Shown one piece after another: positions 1 through 8,794 of a stretch of 64,000 nucleotides of DNA. The translations under genes and the position numbers were made by a program. The stretch is taken from positions 403,677 through 467,676 of the forward strand of contig JAVSMS010000001.1 in NCBI GenBank assembly GCA_032027085.1, in the 5' to 3' direction. Positions within the stretch are counted from its first letter, which is position 1. Every line of letters begins with the position of its first letter. This stretch comes from Pseudorhodoplanes sp. Its GTDB lineage: Bacteria; Pseudomonadota; Alphaproteobacteria; Rhizobiales; Xanthobacteraceae. Below the pieces are notes generated by a model, which was given only the letters and a program-made list of their open reading frames with translations, was not told the origin of the DNA and did not search any database.

Positions 1-102
1 CCGCTTGCCTTGCCCGCCCGATCTTTGCATTCTTGACACCAAGCAAAAACGGGCCGTCGCGTCCCGCCGGGATATCGCGCAGGCCTCGTCGGGAGGACAA
101 AC

Positions 103-1086
103 ATGTCGCTATCCAAATTTTTGCTGACCATCACTGCGGCTCTGTTGTTTTCAGCCGGTTCCGCATTGGCCCAGACCGAGATCAAGTTCGGCCATGTCGG
201 CGCGCCCGGCTCGCTGTTCGCTCAATCGGCAGAGCTGTTCGCCCAGCATGCCAATGCCAAACTGGGTAACAAGGCCAAGGTCGTGGTCTACGGCTCGAGC
301 CAACTCGGCAGCGATGGCGAGTTGCTGAAGAAGCTGAAACTCGGCACCGCCGATCTCGCGCTGCCATCCACGGTGATGACATCGGTCGCACCGGAATTCG
401 GCGTGTTTGAGATGCCCTATCTGGTGCAGAATCGCGGCCATGCCGCCCGCATCGCGGAGGGTGTGATTCGTCCGACACTCGCCCCGATCGCCGAAAAGCA
501 GGGCTACAGGATTATCGGCGTGTGGGAGAACGGCTATAGGCACATCACCAATAACAAGAAACCGATCGTGAAGCCGGAAGACCTGCAGGGCATCAAGCTG
601 CGCGTACCGGGCGGCGTCTGGCGCGTGAAGATGTTCCAGGCTTACGGCGCACAGCCGAGCCCAATGGAGCTTAAGGAAGTGTTTGTGGCGCTGCAGACCG
701 GCGTGATGGACGGGCAGGAGAATCCGCTGACCCAAATCTACTCGCAGAAGTTTCAGGAAGTGCAGAAGTATTTGTCGATGACCGGCCACGTCTACACGCC
801 TGCATACGTCACCGCCGGCGCGAGCTGGTCGCGGCTGCCGGCGGATGTGCAGAAGATCCTCGCCGACACCGCCAAGGAGGTCGAGGCTGATGTTCTGAAA
901 CTCGCCGAAAAACTCGATAATGATCTCGTCGCAAAAATGAAGACGTCCGGTATCGGCGTCAACGAAGCCGACAAGACGGCATTCATAAACGCCAGCAAGG
1001 CGATCTATGAGGAGTTCTCCAAGCAAGTAGCCGGCGGACAGGCTCTGATCGACAAGTCGCTCAGCCTGGCCAAAGGCGGGTCCTGA
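103..1086 (+). CDS. dctP: TRAP transporter substrate-binding protein (DctP family)
   Basis: Periplasmic solute-binding subunit of a tripartite ATP-independent periplasmic (TRAP) transporter, 327 aa, the usual family length. Residues 1-24 form a signal peptide ending near SALAQ. The DctP core follows: an IKLRVPGG segment whose Arg in this family normally salt-bridges a carboxylate ligand, then the PMELKEVFVALQTGVMDG region and the GQENP motif. The ATG is preceded by GGGAGGACAAAC, a strong ribosome binding site. It is followed by dctQ and dctM on the same strand, so this is a complete TRAP locus. The ligand cannot be read from sequence; an organic acid is the usual case. Confidence 0.93.
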   Translation: MSLSKFLLTITAALLFSAGSALAQTEIKFGHVGAPGSLFAQSAELFAQHANAKLGNKAKVVVYGSSQLGSDGELLKKLKLGTADLALPSTVMTSVAPEFGVFEMPYLVQNRGHAARIAEGVIRPTLAPIAEKQGYRIIGVWENGYRHITNNKKPIVKPEDLQGIKLRVPGGVWRVKMFQAYGAQPSPMELKEVFVALQTGVMDGQENPLTQIYSQKFQEVQKYLSMTGHVYTPAYVTAGASWSRLPADVQKILADTAKEVEADVLKLAEKLDNDLVAKMKTSGIGVNEADKTAFINASKAIYEEFSKQVAGGQALIDKSLSLAKGGS

Positions 1087-1099
1087 GCCGAGCATTTCC

Positions 1100-1125
1100 G
1101 CACCGGGCTCGCAAGAGCCCGGTGC
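1100..1125 (+). terminator. Intercistronic hairpin between dctP and dctQ
   Basis: An 11-bp perfect stem (GCACCGGGCTC paired with GAGCCCGGTGC) closes on a GCAA tetraloop, 14 bases after the dctP stop. No T-run follows, so it is probably not a full terminator. In binding-protein transporter operons such hairpins commonly stabilise the upstream mRNA or attenuate transcription, giving more binding protein than permease. That role here is inferred. Confidence 0.7.
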
Positions 1126-1170
1126 GCGCTCATCATTTCGCCCCCACCCGCTTCGCACCGGGCACCCGCA

Positions 1171-1722
1171 ATGCAATCCTTCCGCCGCTACTACGATCGC
1201 CTGCTTGAGGTGATCGCCTTCGTCCTCATGGTGCTGGTCACGCTGATCGTCGTGGCGGGCGTTATCTTCCGCTGGATGGGGCACGCTCTCGTCTGGTACG
1301 ATGAGGTTGCCGCCATTTCGCTCGCCTGGCTCACCTATTACGTTGCGGCGCTCGCGGCGTTGCGCGGTGCCCATCTCGGCTTTGCCGGCTTCGTGAACTC
1401 ACTATCCGCGCGATGGCGAGTGATTGCGACGTTCGCCTCATCGTTCATCTCCATCGGGTTCTTCGTGGTGCTGGGTATTGCCGGCTATCACGTAATGCAA
1501 GTGATCTCCGGCCTCACTTTGGTTTCCTTGCCCGATGTGCAGCAAAGCTGGGCGTCCTCCGCCATTCCGATTGGTTCGGCTCTCTTCGTCATCGCCGAAC
1601 TCCTTCGCCTGCCCGACGCGATTGCGGAAGCGCGGCGCGGACCGCTGATGGATGTGGAGGTCAAGGAAGCGCTTGAGGAAGCTGGTGCGCTCCCCGCGGC
1701 CAACGGGGAGACGACGCGATGA
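1171..1722 (+). CDS. dctQ: TRAP transporter small permease (DctQ family)
   Basis: Small membrane subunit of the TRAP transporter, 183 aa. About four hydrophobic segments are visible (roughly residues 15-35, 48-68, 88-110 and 128-148), with the DctQ-typical W-x-DE region (VWYDEVAAISLAWLTYY) after the first one. It partners with DctM to form the Na+-driven membrane complex. Its stop overlaps the dctM start by 4 bases (ATGA), showing translational coupling. The start lacks an obvious Shine-Dalgarno sequence, which fits a lower expression level than dctP. Confidence 0.9.
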   Translation: MQSFRRYYDRLLEVIAFVLMVLVTLIVVAGVIFRWMGHALVWYDEVAAISLAWLTYYVAALAALRGAHLGFAGFVNSLSARWRVIATFASSFISIGFFVVLGIAGYHVMQVISGLTLVSLPDVQQSWASSAIPIGSALFVIAELLRLPDAIAEARRGPLMDVEVKEALEEAGALPAANGETTR

Positions 1723-3008
1723 CTGCCACACTCCTCGGCATGGTCGTCGTACTGGTCATGCTCGTCATGATCAACGTGCCTATTGCGATCGCGCTCGGCG
1801 TGATGGCCATCGGCGCGATCGTGATCACGCAAGGCGCCCACATGCTGCCGAACCTCGCGCTCGTCATGTTCGAAGGCGCGACGAGCTTCTCGCTGCTCGC
1901 CATCCCGATGTTCATTCTGGCCGGCGCGATCATGAATTCGTCTTCGATCACACGGCGGCTTATGGATTTCTGCATGGCCCTCGTCGGTTTCATCCGCGGC
2001 GGGCTGGCGCACGTGAATATCGTGCAGTCGATGTTCTTCGCGGAAATTTCCGGCTCGGCAGTAGCCGACATCGCCGCAACCGGCCCGATCATCATGCCGG
2101 CCATGATGAAGCGCGGTTATTCGCGCGAATTCACCGCTGCCGTCACCTCCTCGTCGGCGAGCCTCGCCATCATCATCCCGCCGTCGATCCCGATGATCCT
2201 CTATGCGGTGATGGGAAACGTCTCGGTCGTGCAGCTATTCGTGGCCGGCATCATTCCGGGCTTTCTCGGCGGATTCGCGATGATGGGGATTTCCTATTAT
2301 CTCGCGCGCAAGCTGGGCTGGCCTGTCGAGGATAAGTTCAATCTCTGCCGTGTGTGGGAGACCTTCAAGGATTCGGCATGGGCGCTGCTGCTGCCGATCA
2401 TCATCCTCGGCGGCATCTTCGGCGGCTTCGTCACGGCGACGGAAGGCGCAGGGCTCGCCGTGGTGGCGGCACTGTTTGTCGCGGGAGTGATCCACCGCGA
2501 CCTCGATTTCGCGCATCTCTACCGCGCAGCCATCGACGGGGCTGTCCAGACCGCCGTGGTAATGGTGCTGATCGCGACCTCAGCCTTGCTCGGCGTTTAC
2601 TTGACCGAGCAGCACGTGCCGCAGACGCTCGCGGAGGCAATGCTCTCCTTCACGCAGAACAAATACGCCGTACTTGCAATCCTCAATGTCTTCTTCCTGG
2701 CGATCGGCCTGTTTCTGCATTCGGCCGCGGCGATCATTTTGGTCGTACCGATCGTGCTGCCGTTGGTGACCGCGATCGGCATCGATCCGGTTCACTTCGG
2801 CATCATCGTGACGCTGAATCTTGCCATCGGCCAGCAGACGCCGCCGGTGGCGAGCGTGCTGATCGCGACCTGCGCGATTGCAAAAGCAGACATCTGGGAA
2901 GTCACGAAGGTGAATGTGTGGTTCATCGCGACACTGCTTGCGGTCCTCCTGCTCGTCACCTACGTACCGTTCACTGCGATGGGACTGGTCGACTTCTTCT
3001 ACCGCTAG
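1719..3008 (+). CDS. dctM: TRAP transporter large permease (DctM family)
   Basis: Large transport-catalysing subunit of the TRAP system, 429 aa, very hydrophobic with about a dozen membrane segments as expected for DctM. Recognisable family stretches include the GSAVADIAATGPIIMP loop near residue 110, the PPSIPMILY segment and the LNLAIGQQTPPVASVL motif near residue 365. It starts inside the end of dctQ. With DctP and DctQ it should import a periplasmic solute using the sodium gradient. Confidence 0.93.
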   Translation: MTATLLGMVVVLVMLVMINVPIAIALGVMAIGAIVITQGAHMLPNLALVMFEGATSFSLLAIPMFILAGAIMNSSSITRRLMDFCMALVGFIRGGLAHVNIVQSMFFAEISGSAVADIAATGPIIMPAMMKRGYSREFTAAVTSSSASLAIIIPPSIPMILYAVMGNVSVVQLFVAGIIPGFLGGFAMMGISYYLARKLGWPVEDKFNLCRVWETFKDSAWALLLPIIILGGIFGGFVTATEGAGLAVVAALFVAGVIHRDLDFAHLYRAAIDGAVQTAVVMVLIATSALLGVYLTEQHVPQTLAEAMLSFTQNKYAVLAILNVFFLAIGLFLHSAAAIILVVPIVLPLVTAIGIDPVHFGIIVTLNLAIGQQTPPVASVLIATCAIAKADIWEVTKVNVWFIATLLAVLLLVTYVPFTAMGLVDFFYR

Positions 3009-3043
3009 GCCGCGGCGCGCGCTGCTTCTGCACTGACCGCCTA

Positions 3044-3058
3044 CACGTTGACAACGTG
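3044..3058. promoter_or_regulatory. 15-bp palindrome behind dctM
   Basis: A perfect inverted repeat CACGTTG-A-CAACGTG lies 36 bases after the dctM stop in the 262-bp gap before the mnhG remnant. A second, shorter hairpin (CTGCC-GTCA-GGCAG, 3132-3145) follows. Neither has a T-run. The first could be an operator for a dimeric regulator or part of the dctM transcript end. I cannot tell which. Confidence 0.3.
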
Positions 3059-3270
3059 CAGCGGATCACGCTCAGCGCGATCATCGATCTGGTGTGGTGG
3101 CACGCTCCATCGCGGCCTACATTGTGAAGCCCTGCCGTCAGGCAGTGCATTGTTCGTCAGTCTCCGGGCCAGCCTCGAAAAAGACGGGAATTACCTCGTA
3201 GTGATGAAAGACTGTCGGGTATTTTGAACGCCGAAGCGCGCATTCTCGGATTTTAGGAGTGGGAGCAAAC

Positions 3271-3590
3271 ATGCCCATGCTCTCCGCAATCCTCACGGCT
3301 GCGCTTCTGATCGGCGGCGCCGCAATCATACTCATTAGTTCCCTGGGATTGCTTCGGCTCCGAAACTTCTATCAGCGGGCTCATGCGCCCACGCTGGGGA
3401 CCACGCTTGGCACGACCTGCATCGCGGCCGCATCGAGCGTCTACTTCTCGACGCTAGGCAGCCGACCTGTCCTGCATGAATTGCTGCTCGTCACATTTGT
3501 AACGGTAACCCCCCCATCACATTGATGGTCCTCATCCGCGCCGCCGCCTTTCGCGACAAGACAGAAGCTGACCAAACCTTGCAGCGCTGA
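3271..3590 (+). pseudogene. Frameshifted Na+/H+ antiporter subunit G (MnhG/PhaG/MrpG-like)
   Basis: The first ~80 residues match the G subunit of Mrp/Mnh multisubunit cation/proton antiporters: three hydrophobic segments and the family core LGLLRLRNFYQRAHAPT and TTLGTT. The frame breaks at a run of seven C (3509-3515) and ends at a TGA at 3523-3525. Adding one C restores the typical C-terminus (VTVTPPITLMVLIRAAAFRDK) up to a TGA at 3588-3590. ATG 3271 is preferred because AGGAG lies 11 bases upstream; a GTG at 3259 is an alternative. No other Mrp subunit is nearby. Either a true mutation or a homopolymer sequencing error. Confidence 0.75.
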
Positions 3591-3611
3591 GCGGAGAGAA
3601 CGTCTTCCTGA

Positions 3612-4466
3612 TCATCGCGCTGGCGGTACCGCAAGGATATCCACATTCAGCGAGCGCAGAGCGCGCTCTGTGACGCTCCCTATCAAGGCCTTGAGCAATC
3701 CAGACCGCCCATGCGTGCCCATTACCAGTAGATCGGGCCGCAAATCTGAAACGGCCCGGGAAATAACCTCCATGGCGTCTCCCTCCTCCACGTGGTGAAG
3801 CCAGCTTCTACGCTTGAGATCGTTTTCCACCAGGAACGTCGTCAATTGATTCATAGCCACTTGGCGCTCGCTCCCAATGTAGCTGTCGATGCTATCTTGG
3901 TCCGCGCCGGCGACGAACATCTTCCCCTTTGCCAGCGCCAGGAATGCATGAAGGAGCGTGGTGGGGTTGTCTCCAATCAATCCAATCGACAGCCCGACCC
4001 GGATCGCATGGGCCGACGATTCCGACATGTCGGTCGGAACCAGGACATTCTGATATTTCCGCTGTGCCTCGTGATTGACCATGAGCACTGGGAAGGAACC
4101 ATTGCGGACCACACGCTCGATCGTTGTACCAACAAAAATGTCGAGCAGCAGCTGCTTGCGATGGGCCCCCATGACAATGAGATCAGCCTGAGTCTCCGCT
4201 GCTGCCCGCAATATCCCGTCGAAAGGATCGCCCGTGGTGACCATGGGGCGAGCGTCGACGCCATGCAGTTCCGTCATTGAGGCCACCTGCTCACGGAGCA
4301 CTCGTTCGGCCTCCCTCGTCTCCACGCGGATCAACTCTTCTGGTTGGTCGTCGTCCACCACATGGACGACATGCAATTGGGCATCGCCGGACTGCGCCAA
4401 CAAGCCGGCCTGGCGCAAGGCGCGGTTCGAGCGAGTGGAAAAGTCAGTCGCAGCGAGAAACTGCAT
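3612..4466 (-). CDS. Universal stress protein with tandem Usp domains
   Basis: A 284-aa tandem UspA protein. Domain 1 spans about residues 1-140, with the nucleotide-loop region MGAHRKQLLLDIFVGTT. Domain 2 spans about 145-284, with the canonical ATP-binding pattern MGTHGRSG followed by GSVTERAL. UspA proteins are cytoplasmic and induced by stress, starvation or low oxygen. The start has a good ribosome site (GGAGTAGGACGCCC before the ATG). It converges on the mnhG remnant. Its placement before a fermentation island fits an anaerobic or energy-stress role, but that is inference. Confidence 0.9.
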   Translation of the reverse strand: MQFLAATDFSTRSNRALRQAGLLAQSGDAQLHVVHVVDDDQPEELIRVETREAERVLREQVASMTELHGVDARPMVTTGDPFDGILRAAAETQADLIVMGAHRKQLLLDIFVGTTIERVVRNGSFPVLMVNHEAQRKYQNVLVPTDMSESSAHAIRVGLSIGLIGDNPTTLLHAFLALAKGKMFVAGADQDSIDSYIGSERQVAMNQLTTFLVENDLKRRSWLHHVEEGDAMEVISRAVSDLRPDLLVMGTHGRSGLLKALIGSVTERALRSLNVDILAVPPAR

Positions 4467-4822
4467 GGGCGTCCTACTCCCCGCTATCTGGAATTGGCAT
4501 TATAGGAACACCGCGACTGCTCGCGCGAGAGCAAAACGTCCTGCTTCAAGCGTGTTTCGACGTGAGCGGGCTGAAATCGATCGCATGAGTAGTGCCGCAT
4601 GGCCACTTGAACCGTCCCACATCTTCAACAAAATCAACCTCGCTGTCGCGATCGATTTACCTCTGCCGATTGATCGATTGTGTCGGCCCATTTCTGAACG
4701 GAAGATTGAGCAGGCTCAGGACTTTCTAAAGTCCAATACTGTCCAGGCACCGAAATCCTAAAATCGATTTATGCGAACGACGTTAACAGCGTCAATTTAG
4801 AGTTTATGATAGGACAGCATCC
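4467..4822. other. Intergenic region, probable usp promoter region
   Basis: No convincing gene is present in these 356 bases. The minus-strand usp gene starts at its left edge, so its promoter should lie here. At 4706-4719 there is TTGA-N6-TCAG, one base away from the TTGA-N6-TCAA pattern of FNR/FixK-type regulators. It lies about 240 bases from the usp start, so it is weak support only. Base composition is more AT-rich towards 4740-4820. Confidence 0.35.
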
Positions 4823-5356
4823 TCAATCGGTGTGCGCAAATCCTGCAAACACATCATATTCCGAAATGGGATTGCAGACATAGTGGATCGCCTCAAGATC
4901 GGGCGCCAGATAAAGCCGGGCCGCCCTTGTCCTATCGAGCGACACGAAGTCTCCGATAATGCGAACATTGTGCGTTACCATGCAAAAGCCGTCCTCGCGG
5001 CCCAGCGTCTGGAATCGGTCATATTCTGCCTTCGCCGCGATGTCATGCCGTGAGAAGGCGAAAGGGCCGCCCGACCACGGCCATCCCGCGCGCGTGAAGT
5101 CTTTCCGATAGGCCGAAGCCGCAGTCCAGGCGCTCATCGCTGCCGGCGCACCGAGTTGACGCAGGGTATCCCGCAGCGCCTCGGCGTCCGGAGCCTCGAA
5201 CAGACAAAGGGAGCACATGCCGTTGGCGGCAATTCCGTGGATGAGAGGGCGGCAGCCGTGCAGGTCAAGACACCAGCGGCTGCCCTTCTCCTGTGCGAGA
5301 ACATCCGAGATCCTCTTGGGGCTGTCATATTCTGTTTCAAAGAGGACGGGGACCAT
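4823..5356 (-). CDS. DUF4242-type protein
   Basis: About 177 aa from the ATG at 5356, which has GAGGAAAGG just upstream. A farther in-frame start at 5422 lies well inside the regulator gene and is less likely. Residues ~1-75 resemble the DUF4242 fold (FETEYDS, then CLFEAPDAEALRDTLRQLG), a small ferredoxin-like domain whose characterised Streptomyces member binds nickel. The second half repeats a similar pattern with less clarity. It overlaps the 3' end of the BTAD regulator gene by 20 bases, so the two are co-transcribed. Another DUF4242 gene sits at 11889-12188 in the divergent operon. Function unknown. Confidence 0.7.
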   Translation of the reverse strand: MVPVLFETEYDSPKRISDVLAQEKGSRWCLDLHGCRPLIHGIAANGMCSLCLFEAPDAEALRDTLRQLGAPAAMSAWTAASAYRKDFTRAGWPWSGGPFAFSRHDIAAKAEYDRFQTLGREDGFCMVTHNVRIIGDFVSLDRTRAARLYLAPDLEAIHYVCNPISEYDVFAGFAHTD

Positions 5357-8300
5357 CAGACCTTTCCTCGGCGATCTGTGAAGCAAGGACGCCTCGTGCC
5401 CTCGCCAGCGCCCATTTTCCAAGGCCGCCAGCGGCGAGTGCGTTCAACTGGTCAATCCAGCACTGCCTGTCCTGATCGTTACCGTCGGCGGTCTCAATCA
5501 GAATTGAGAGTGCACGCGCCTGACTACTCGGCCGATTGAGCGCGCTCGACGCTTCCAGCGCCTCCTGCGCAAGTCGGCGCGCCTGTTCGACATCGCCCTG
5601 CTTGAGCAAAAGATGTGCGGCCGTCGCCGCGGTAAAGCTCAATCGGTGCTTGGAATCGGCGACCCGCAATGCCTGCAAGACCCGCTCGAAAGCATCGAGC
5701 CCAACCGCCGGCGAGCGCGCATAACGACACAATTCGTGCAGCGCGGCAGCAAAAGGCTGCTCGCTACCTGGCCGGATGCGTCCAGCCAGGTCAGAGACCT
5801 CGTCGCATAGCTCGAAAGCGCTGTCGAAACTCTCGTTTTCAATTTCCATCATTGCCAGATGCTCGAGCGCAAGAAATTCGCTCAGACGATCTCCCTGCTG
5901 CCGGGCCAGCAGGCGCGCATGCCGAAACTGCTGCCGCGCTTCATCGAACTGTCCCTTGTAGAAGGCGAGAAGCCCGTTCGCGTCAGCGATGGCGTTCGAA
6001 TTCGTCTGCGCTCGCCGCCCGAGGTCGTGCGCCTCAAGCACAAGTGCTTCCGCCATATCGAGGTCACGCTCCAGCATTGCCAGGCATCGCGCGGCTTCGG
6101 CGAGCGCGGTGACTCGCTCGGCATCGTTCGCCGTGCGGCTCAGCAATTCGGCATGCAGCGTGTCGTGCCGCGCGTCCGACCAGGCACCCTTTTCCCAGCG
6201 GATGTCCGCCAGCATCTTGTAACAACGCCAAGCATAATCGGGGCGGCCAAAATCAAGCGCGGTGCCCGCAAGCTGCTCAAGTCGCGCGGAAAAGGTTTCG
6301 ATATCGTGGAGCGGCCGAGCACGCAATTCGATCTCGGCAATCTCGATCAGGCGCTCGCTGCGTACAGGGTCCGCAAGCGTCTCAAGGTAATGCTGGCCGC
6401 GCCGGGCAAGCTGCAACGCATCGGCATGAGCAAAAAACCGAAGGGCGTTCCGGGCCGCCTCGATGCAGGCCTTGGCCGCCATTCCGGCGTCGCCGCCGGC
6501 GGAGGCATGATAGGCAATATCGAACGGCCCGAACGACGCCTCTTGCATCAGCTTCGCGATCTTCAGATGCATCAGGCGACGCCGCGGCTCCGACAGGCCG
6601 GTATAAATCGCCTGGCGAACCAATTCATGGCTAAAGGAATAGTTTCTGCTCCCGCCGGGTGCGAGCATTTCCCGGCGCTCCAGAATTTCCAGTGCGCTCA
6701 CGAAATCTTCCGGCTCGAATCCGACAAGTTTCTGAAGCAATGCGGCATCAGGCTCAGGTCCGAGCACGCTCGCCCAACGAAGAACATCCGCCGCCGCCGC
6801 AGGCAAACGCTCTTGCCGCTCGCGCACCAGTTCTTTCAGGGAGTGAGGCAGAAGCTCGGGCCGCTCTGTTAGACTGCGGGCAAGCTCCAGCGCATAGAGC
6901 GGATTTCCGCCGCTCATTGAGACGATGTGGCTCACGTCGTTCTCGCGGCCCGTGGTGCGTACAAGCAGCTCGATGTCTTCTGCACTGAGTGGAGCAAGAC
7001 GCACATGCTCGACAGCATGCTCCCGATAAAGATTTCGAAGCAAGGATTCGACGGCCGGGTTGTCCGGCAATTCGCCTTCGCGCGCGGCCAGGACGACTAT
7101 CAGTGGCGCGTCCTGGCATGCGCGCATGACGTAACGAAGCAGCTCGGCCGAGGTCTCATCCATCCATTGAATGTCTTCGAAGATCAGGAGCGCGGGGCTG
7201 CGCTCTTCACCGGACACTTTGGCGGCCATCGCAGCGAACAGCCGCTGACGCCCGAGAGCTGCATCACGTTCCGTGTCCGTCGCCGGTAATTCTCCGAGCG
7301 CCTCGACCCACGGCGCATAAGCAGCGCCCAGACGGGAATCGTAGCAGCGGCCCGCTAGCACGCGGATGGCGCGGCTACGGCCATAGTTGGCCAGTTCGAC
7401 GATCAGACGGCTTTTGCCGATGCCCGGCTCTCCAAACAATGTAACAACTTTCGCGCCGCCCGTGTTGGCCGCCTGATTGAGCGTATCGATCATTTGCCGC
7501 AGCGACGCATTGCGGCCGACGAACGGCAAGACGCCGGGCTTTCTCGGCTGTGCCGGCGCGGCCCACTCGATCGCCGAAGCAGTGGTCGCAGCGGCTTGCT
7601 TTTCGCAATCCTTGAGAATCGTTCGCCAATTTCGTCGCAAGCGATCTGCGCTGACATCGCTCAGCTCGCGAAACAGCCTCTCCGCGGCCTCGAACTGGCT
7701 TTCGGCTTCCTGCCGCCGGCCCGTGACCGCGAGCAGGCGCAGAAAATCCATCCTCGCTTCTTCATTGAACGGATCGGCATGAACCAATCGCCGCACATAG
7801 GATAACGCTGCCTCAGCATCGGATTCATGCCGGAGGCGCAGTTCCGTCAGGATCCGTGCGTGCAAACGATGCAGTTCCTCCCGCTCCGCCACACACCATG
7901 ACTGGAAATCGTGGCTGTTGGGAAGATCGAGACCTTCCAGAAATTCGCCGCGGAAACTGTCCGCCGCCTCAACTAGGCGGGCAGTTTCAATTTCGCCCAA
8001 TTGTCCGAAATCGAGCGCGCGCAAGTTCAGCAAATCGACGTCGCAACGGGCCGCATCGAAAGCAACCGTGTCGCGGTCCGCGATAATCCGTATCGCTGCC
8101 TTGTCGTCGACAATCGCGCGCAGGCGGCTCAGACTCCACCGTAACGATCCGCGCGGATCGTCGGGCACTTCCCAGAAAATTGAACACAATCGGTCGCGCC
8201 GCTGAGGCCGCGCCGTTACGACGAGATAGGCAAGAAGCGCCCGCGATTTCCTCGATGGCGGAAGCTCGATACGCGCGTCTCCGCGCAGGACTTCGAGTTC

Positions 8301-8417
8301 TCCCAGAAGGCACAATGTGAGCTTGCCTGCCTTCGCCTGCATGCGTGCATCCCTTCGGATTTCGGCTTCACTTTTAGGAGGCGCGCGGCTCGCGGGCAAG
8401 AATTCGGATGCCGCCAT
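5337..8417 (-). CDS. SARP-like regulator: winged helix, BTAD, AAA ATPase, TPR region
   Basis: A 1026-aa transcription regulator. The N-terminus (about residues 35-130) is an OmpR-type winged helix as in SARP/AfsR proteins (LTLCLLGELEVLRG...SRKSRALLAYLV). The bacterial transcriptional activator domain covers about 135-270. An AAA/NB-ARC-like ATPase follows, with Walker A LFGEPGIGKSRL and Walker B ALLIFEDIQWMD, and then a long Ala/Leu-rich helical TPR-like C-terminus. The ATG at 8417 is preferred because GGAAAGGGTA precedes it; a GTG at 8444 is an alternative. It faces the 8519-12188 operon, so it probably controls that operon in response to a bound ligand or nucleotide. Confidence 0.88.
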   Translation of the reverse strand: MAASEFLPASRAPPKSEAEIRRDARMQAKAGKLTLCLLGELEVLRGDARIELPPSRKSRALLAYLVVTARPQRRDRLCSIFWEVPDDPRGSLRWSLSRLRAIVDDKAAIRIIADRDTVAFDAARCDVDLLNLRALDFGQLGEIETARLVEAADSFRGEFLEGLDLPNSHDFQSWCVAEREELHRLHARILTELRLRHESDAEAALSYVRRLVHADPFNEEARMDFLRLLAVTGRRQEAESQFEAAERLFRELSDVSADRLRRNWRTILKDCEKQAAATTASAIEWAAPAQPRKPGVLPFVGRNASLRQMIDTLNQAANTGGAKVVTLFGEPGIGKSRLIVELANYGRSRAIRVLAGRCYDSRLGAAYAPWVEALGELPATDTERDAALGRQRLFAAMAAKVSGEERSPALLIFEDIQWMDETSAELLRYVMRACQDAPLIVVLAAREGELPDNPAVESLLRNLYREHAVEHVRLAPLSAEDIELLVRTTGRENDVSHIVSMSGGNPLYALELARSLTERPELLPHSLKELVRERQERLPAAAADVLRWASVLGPEPDAALLQKLVGFEPEDFVSALEILERREMLAPGGSRNYSFSHELVRQAIYTGLSEPRRRLMHLKIAKLMQEASFGPFDIAYHASAGGDAGMAAKACIEAARNALRFFAHADALQLARRGQHYLETLADPVRSERLIEIAEIELRARPLHDIETFSARLEQLAGTALDFGRPDYAWRCYKMLADIRWEKGAWSDARHDTLHAELLSRTANDAERVTALAEAARCLAMLERDLDMAEALVLEAHDLGRRAQTNSNAIADANGLLAFYKGQFDEARQQFRHARLLARQQGDRLSEFLALEHLAMMEIENESFDSAFELCDEVSDLAGRIRPGSEQPFAAALHELCRYARSPAVGLDAFERVLQALRVADSKHRLSFTAATAAHLLLKQGDVEQARRLAQEALEASSALNRPSSQARALSILIETADGNDQDRQCWIDQLNALAAGGLGKWALARARGVLASQIAEERSDGPRPL

Positions 8418-8518
8418 TACCCTTTCCACGCGCTTTCCCACCACCGTTCACACGGTTGGACGACGGCGTCACGGACCCTCGACGCCCCTCCCTTGAACCT
8501 TCTTACGAGCATAAATCG

Positions 8519-8791
8519 ATGAATCTGACCACGAAGATTGCGCTTGCCGCGGGCATGCTGATGCTCGGCGGCGCGGCGCTTTCGCAACTGGCCTCCGCTG
8601 CGCCCGCTGCGCTTGCGCGCGGATGCTTTGAACTCGTCGAACAAATGACGAACGAATGCCGGCCTGCGAAGGGATTGCGGCCAGCGCTTCCTTTCCACGG
8701 GCGCTCTCATGCCCATTCACACGCTTCCCCCGCACAAGGCCGAGCGGCTCATGAGAGTCGAACCAGCCCATTAAACGCACAAGGAGCATGA
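8519..8791 (+). CDS. Small exported peptide of unknown function
   Basis: A 90-aa ORF whose first ~28 residues are a good signal peptide (MNLTTKIALAAGMLMLGGAA, then SQLASA). The rest is short, has two Cys, is rich in His, Ser and Ala, and matches nothing I recognise. It is the first ORF of the divergent operon and its stop lies 3 bases before the OsmC start, overlapping that gene's ribosome site region. It could be a real periplasmic peptide or a translated leader. The C-terminal half has low-complexity character, so I am unsure it is conserved. Confidence 0.42.
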   Translation: MNLTTKIALAAGMLMLGGAALSQLASAAPAALARGCFELVEQMTNECRPAKGLRPALPFHGRSHAHSHASPAQGRAAHESRTSPLNAQGA

Positions 8792-8794
8792 ATC

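Noticed and set aside
151..1374. A 407-codon minus-strand frame
   Set aside because: Opposite the TRAP genes, with no domain and shadow-like composition.
4706..4719. FNR/FixK box TTGA-N6-TCAG for the stress protein gene
   Set aside because: One mismatch to the consensus and about 240 bases from the start; kept only as a weak note. No clean TTGA-N6-TCAA was found before pflB, pta or the kinase either.
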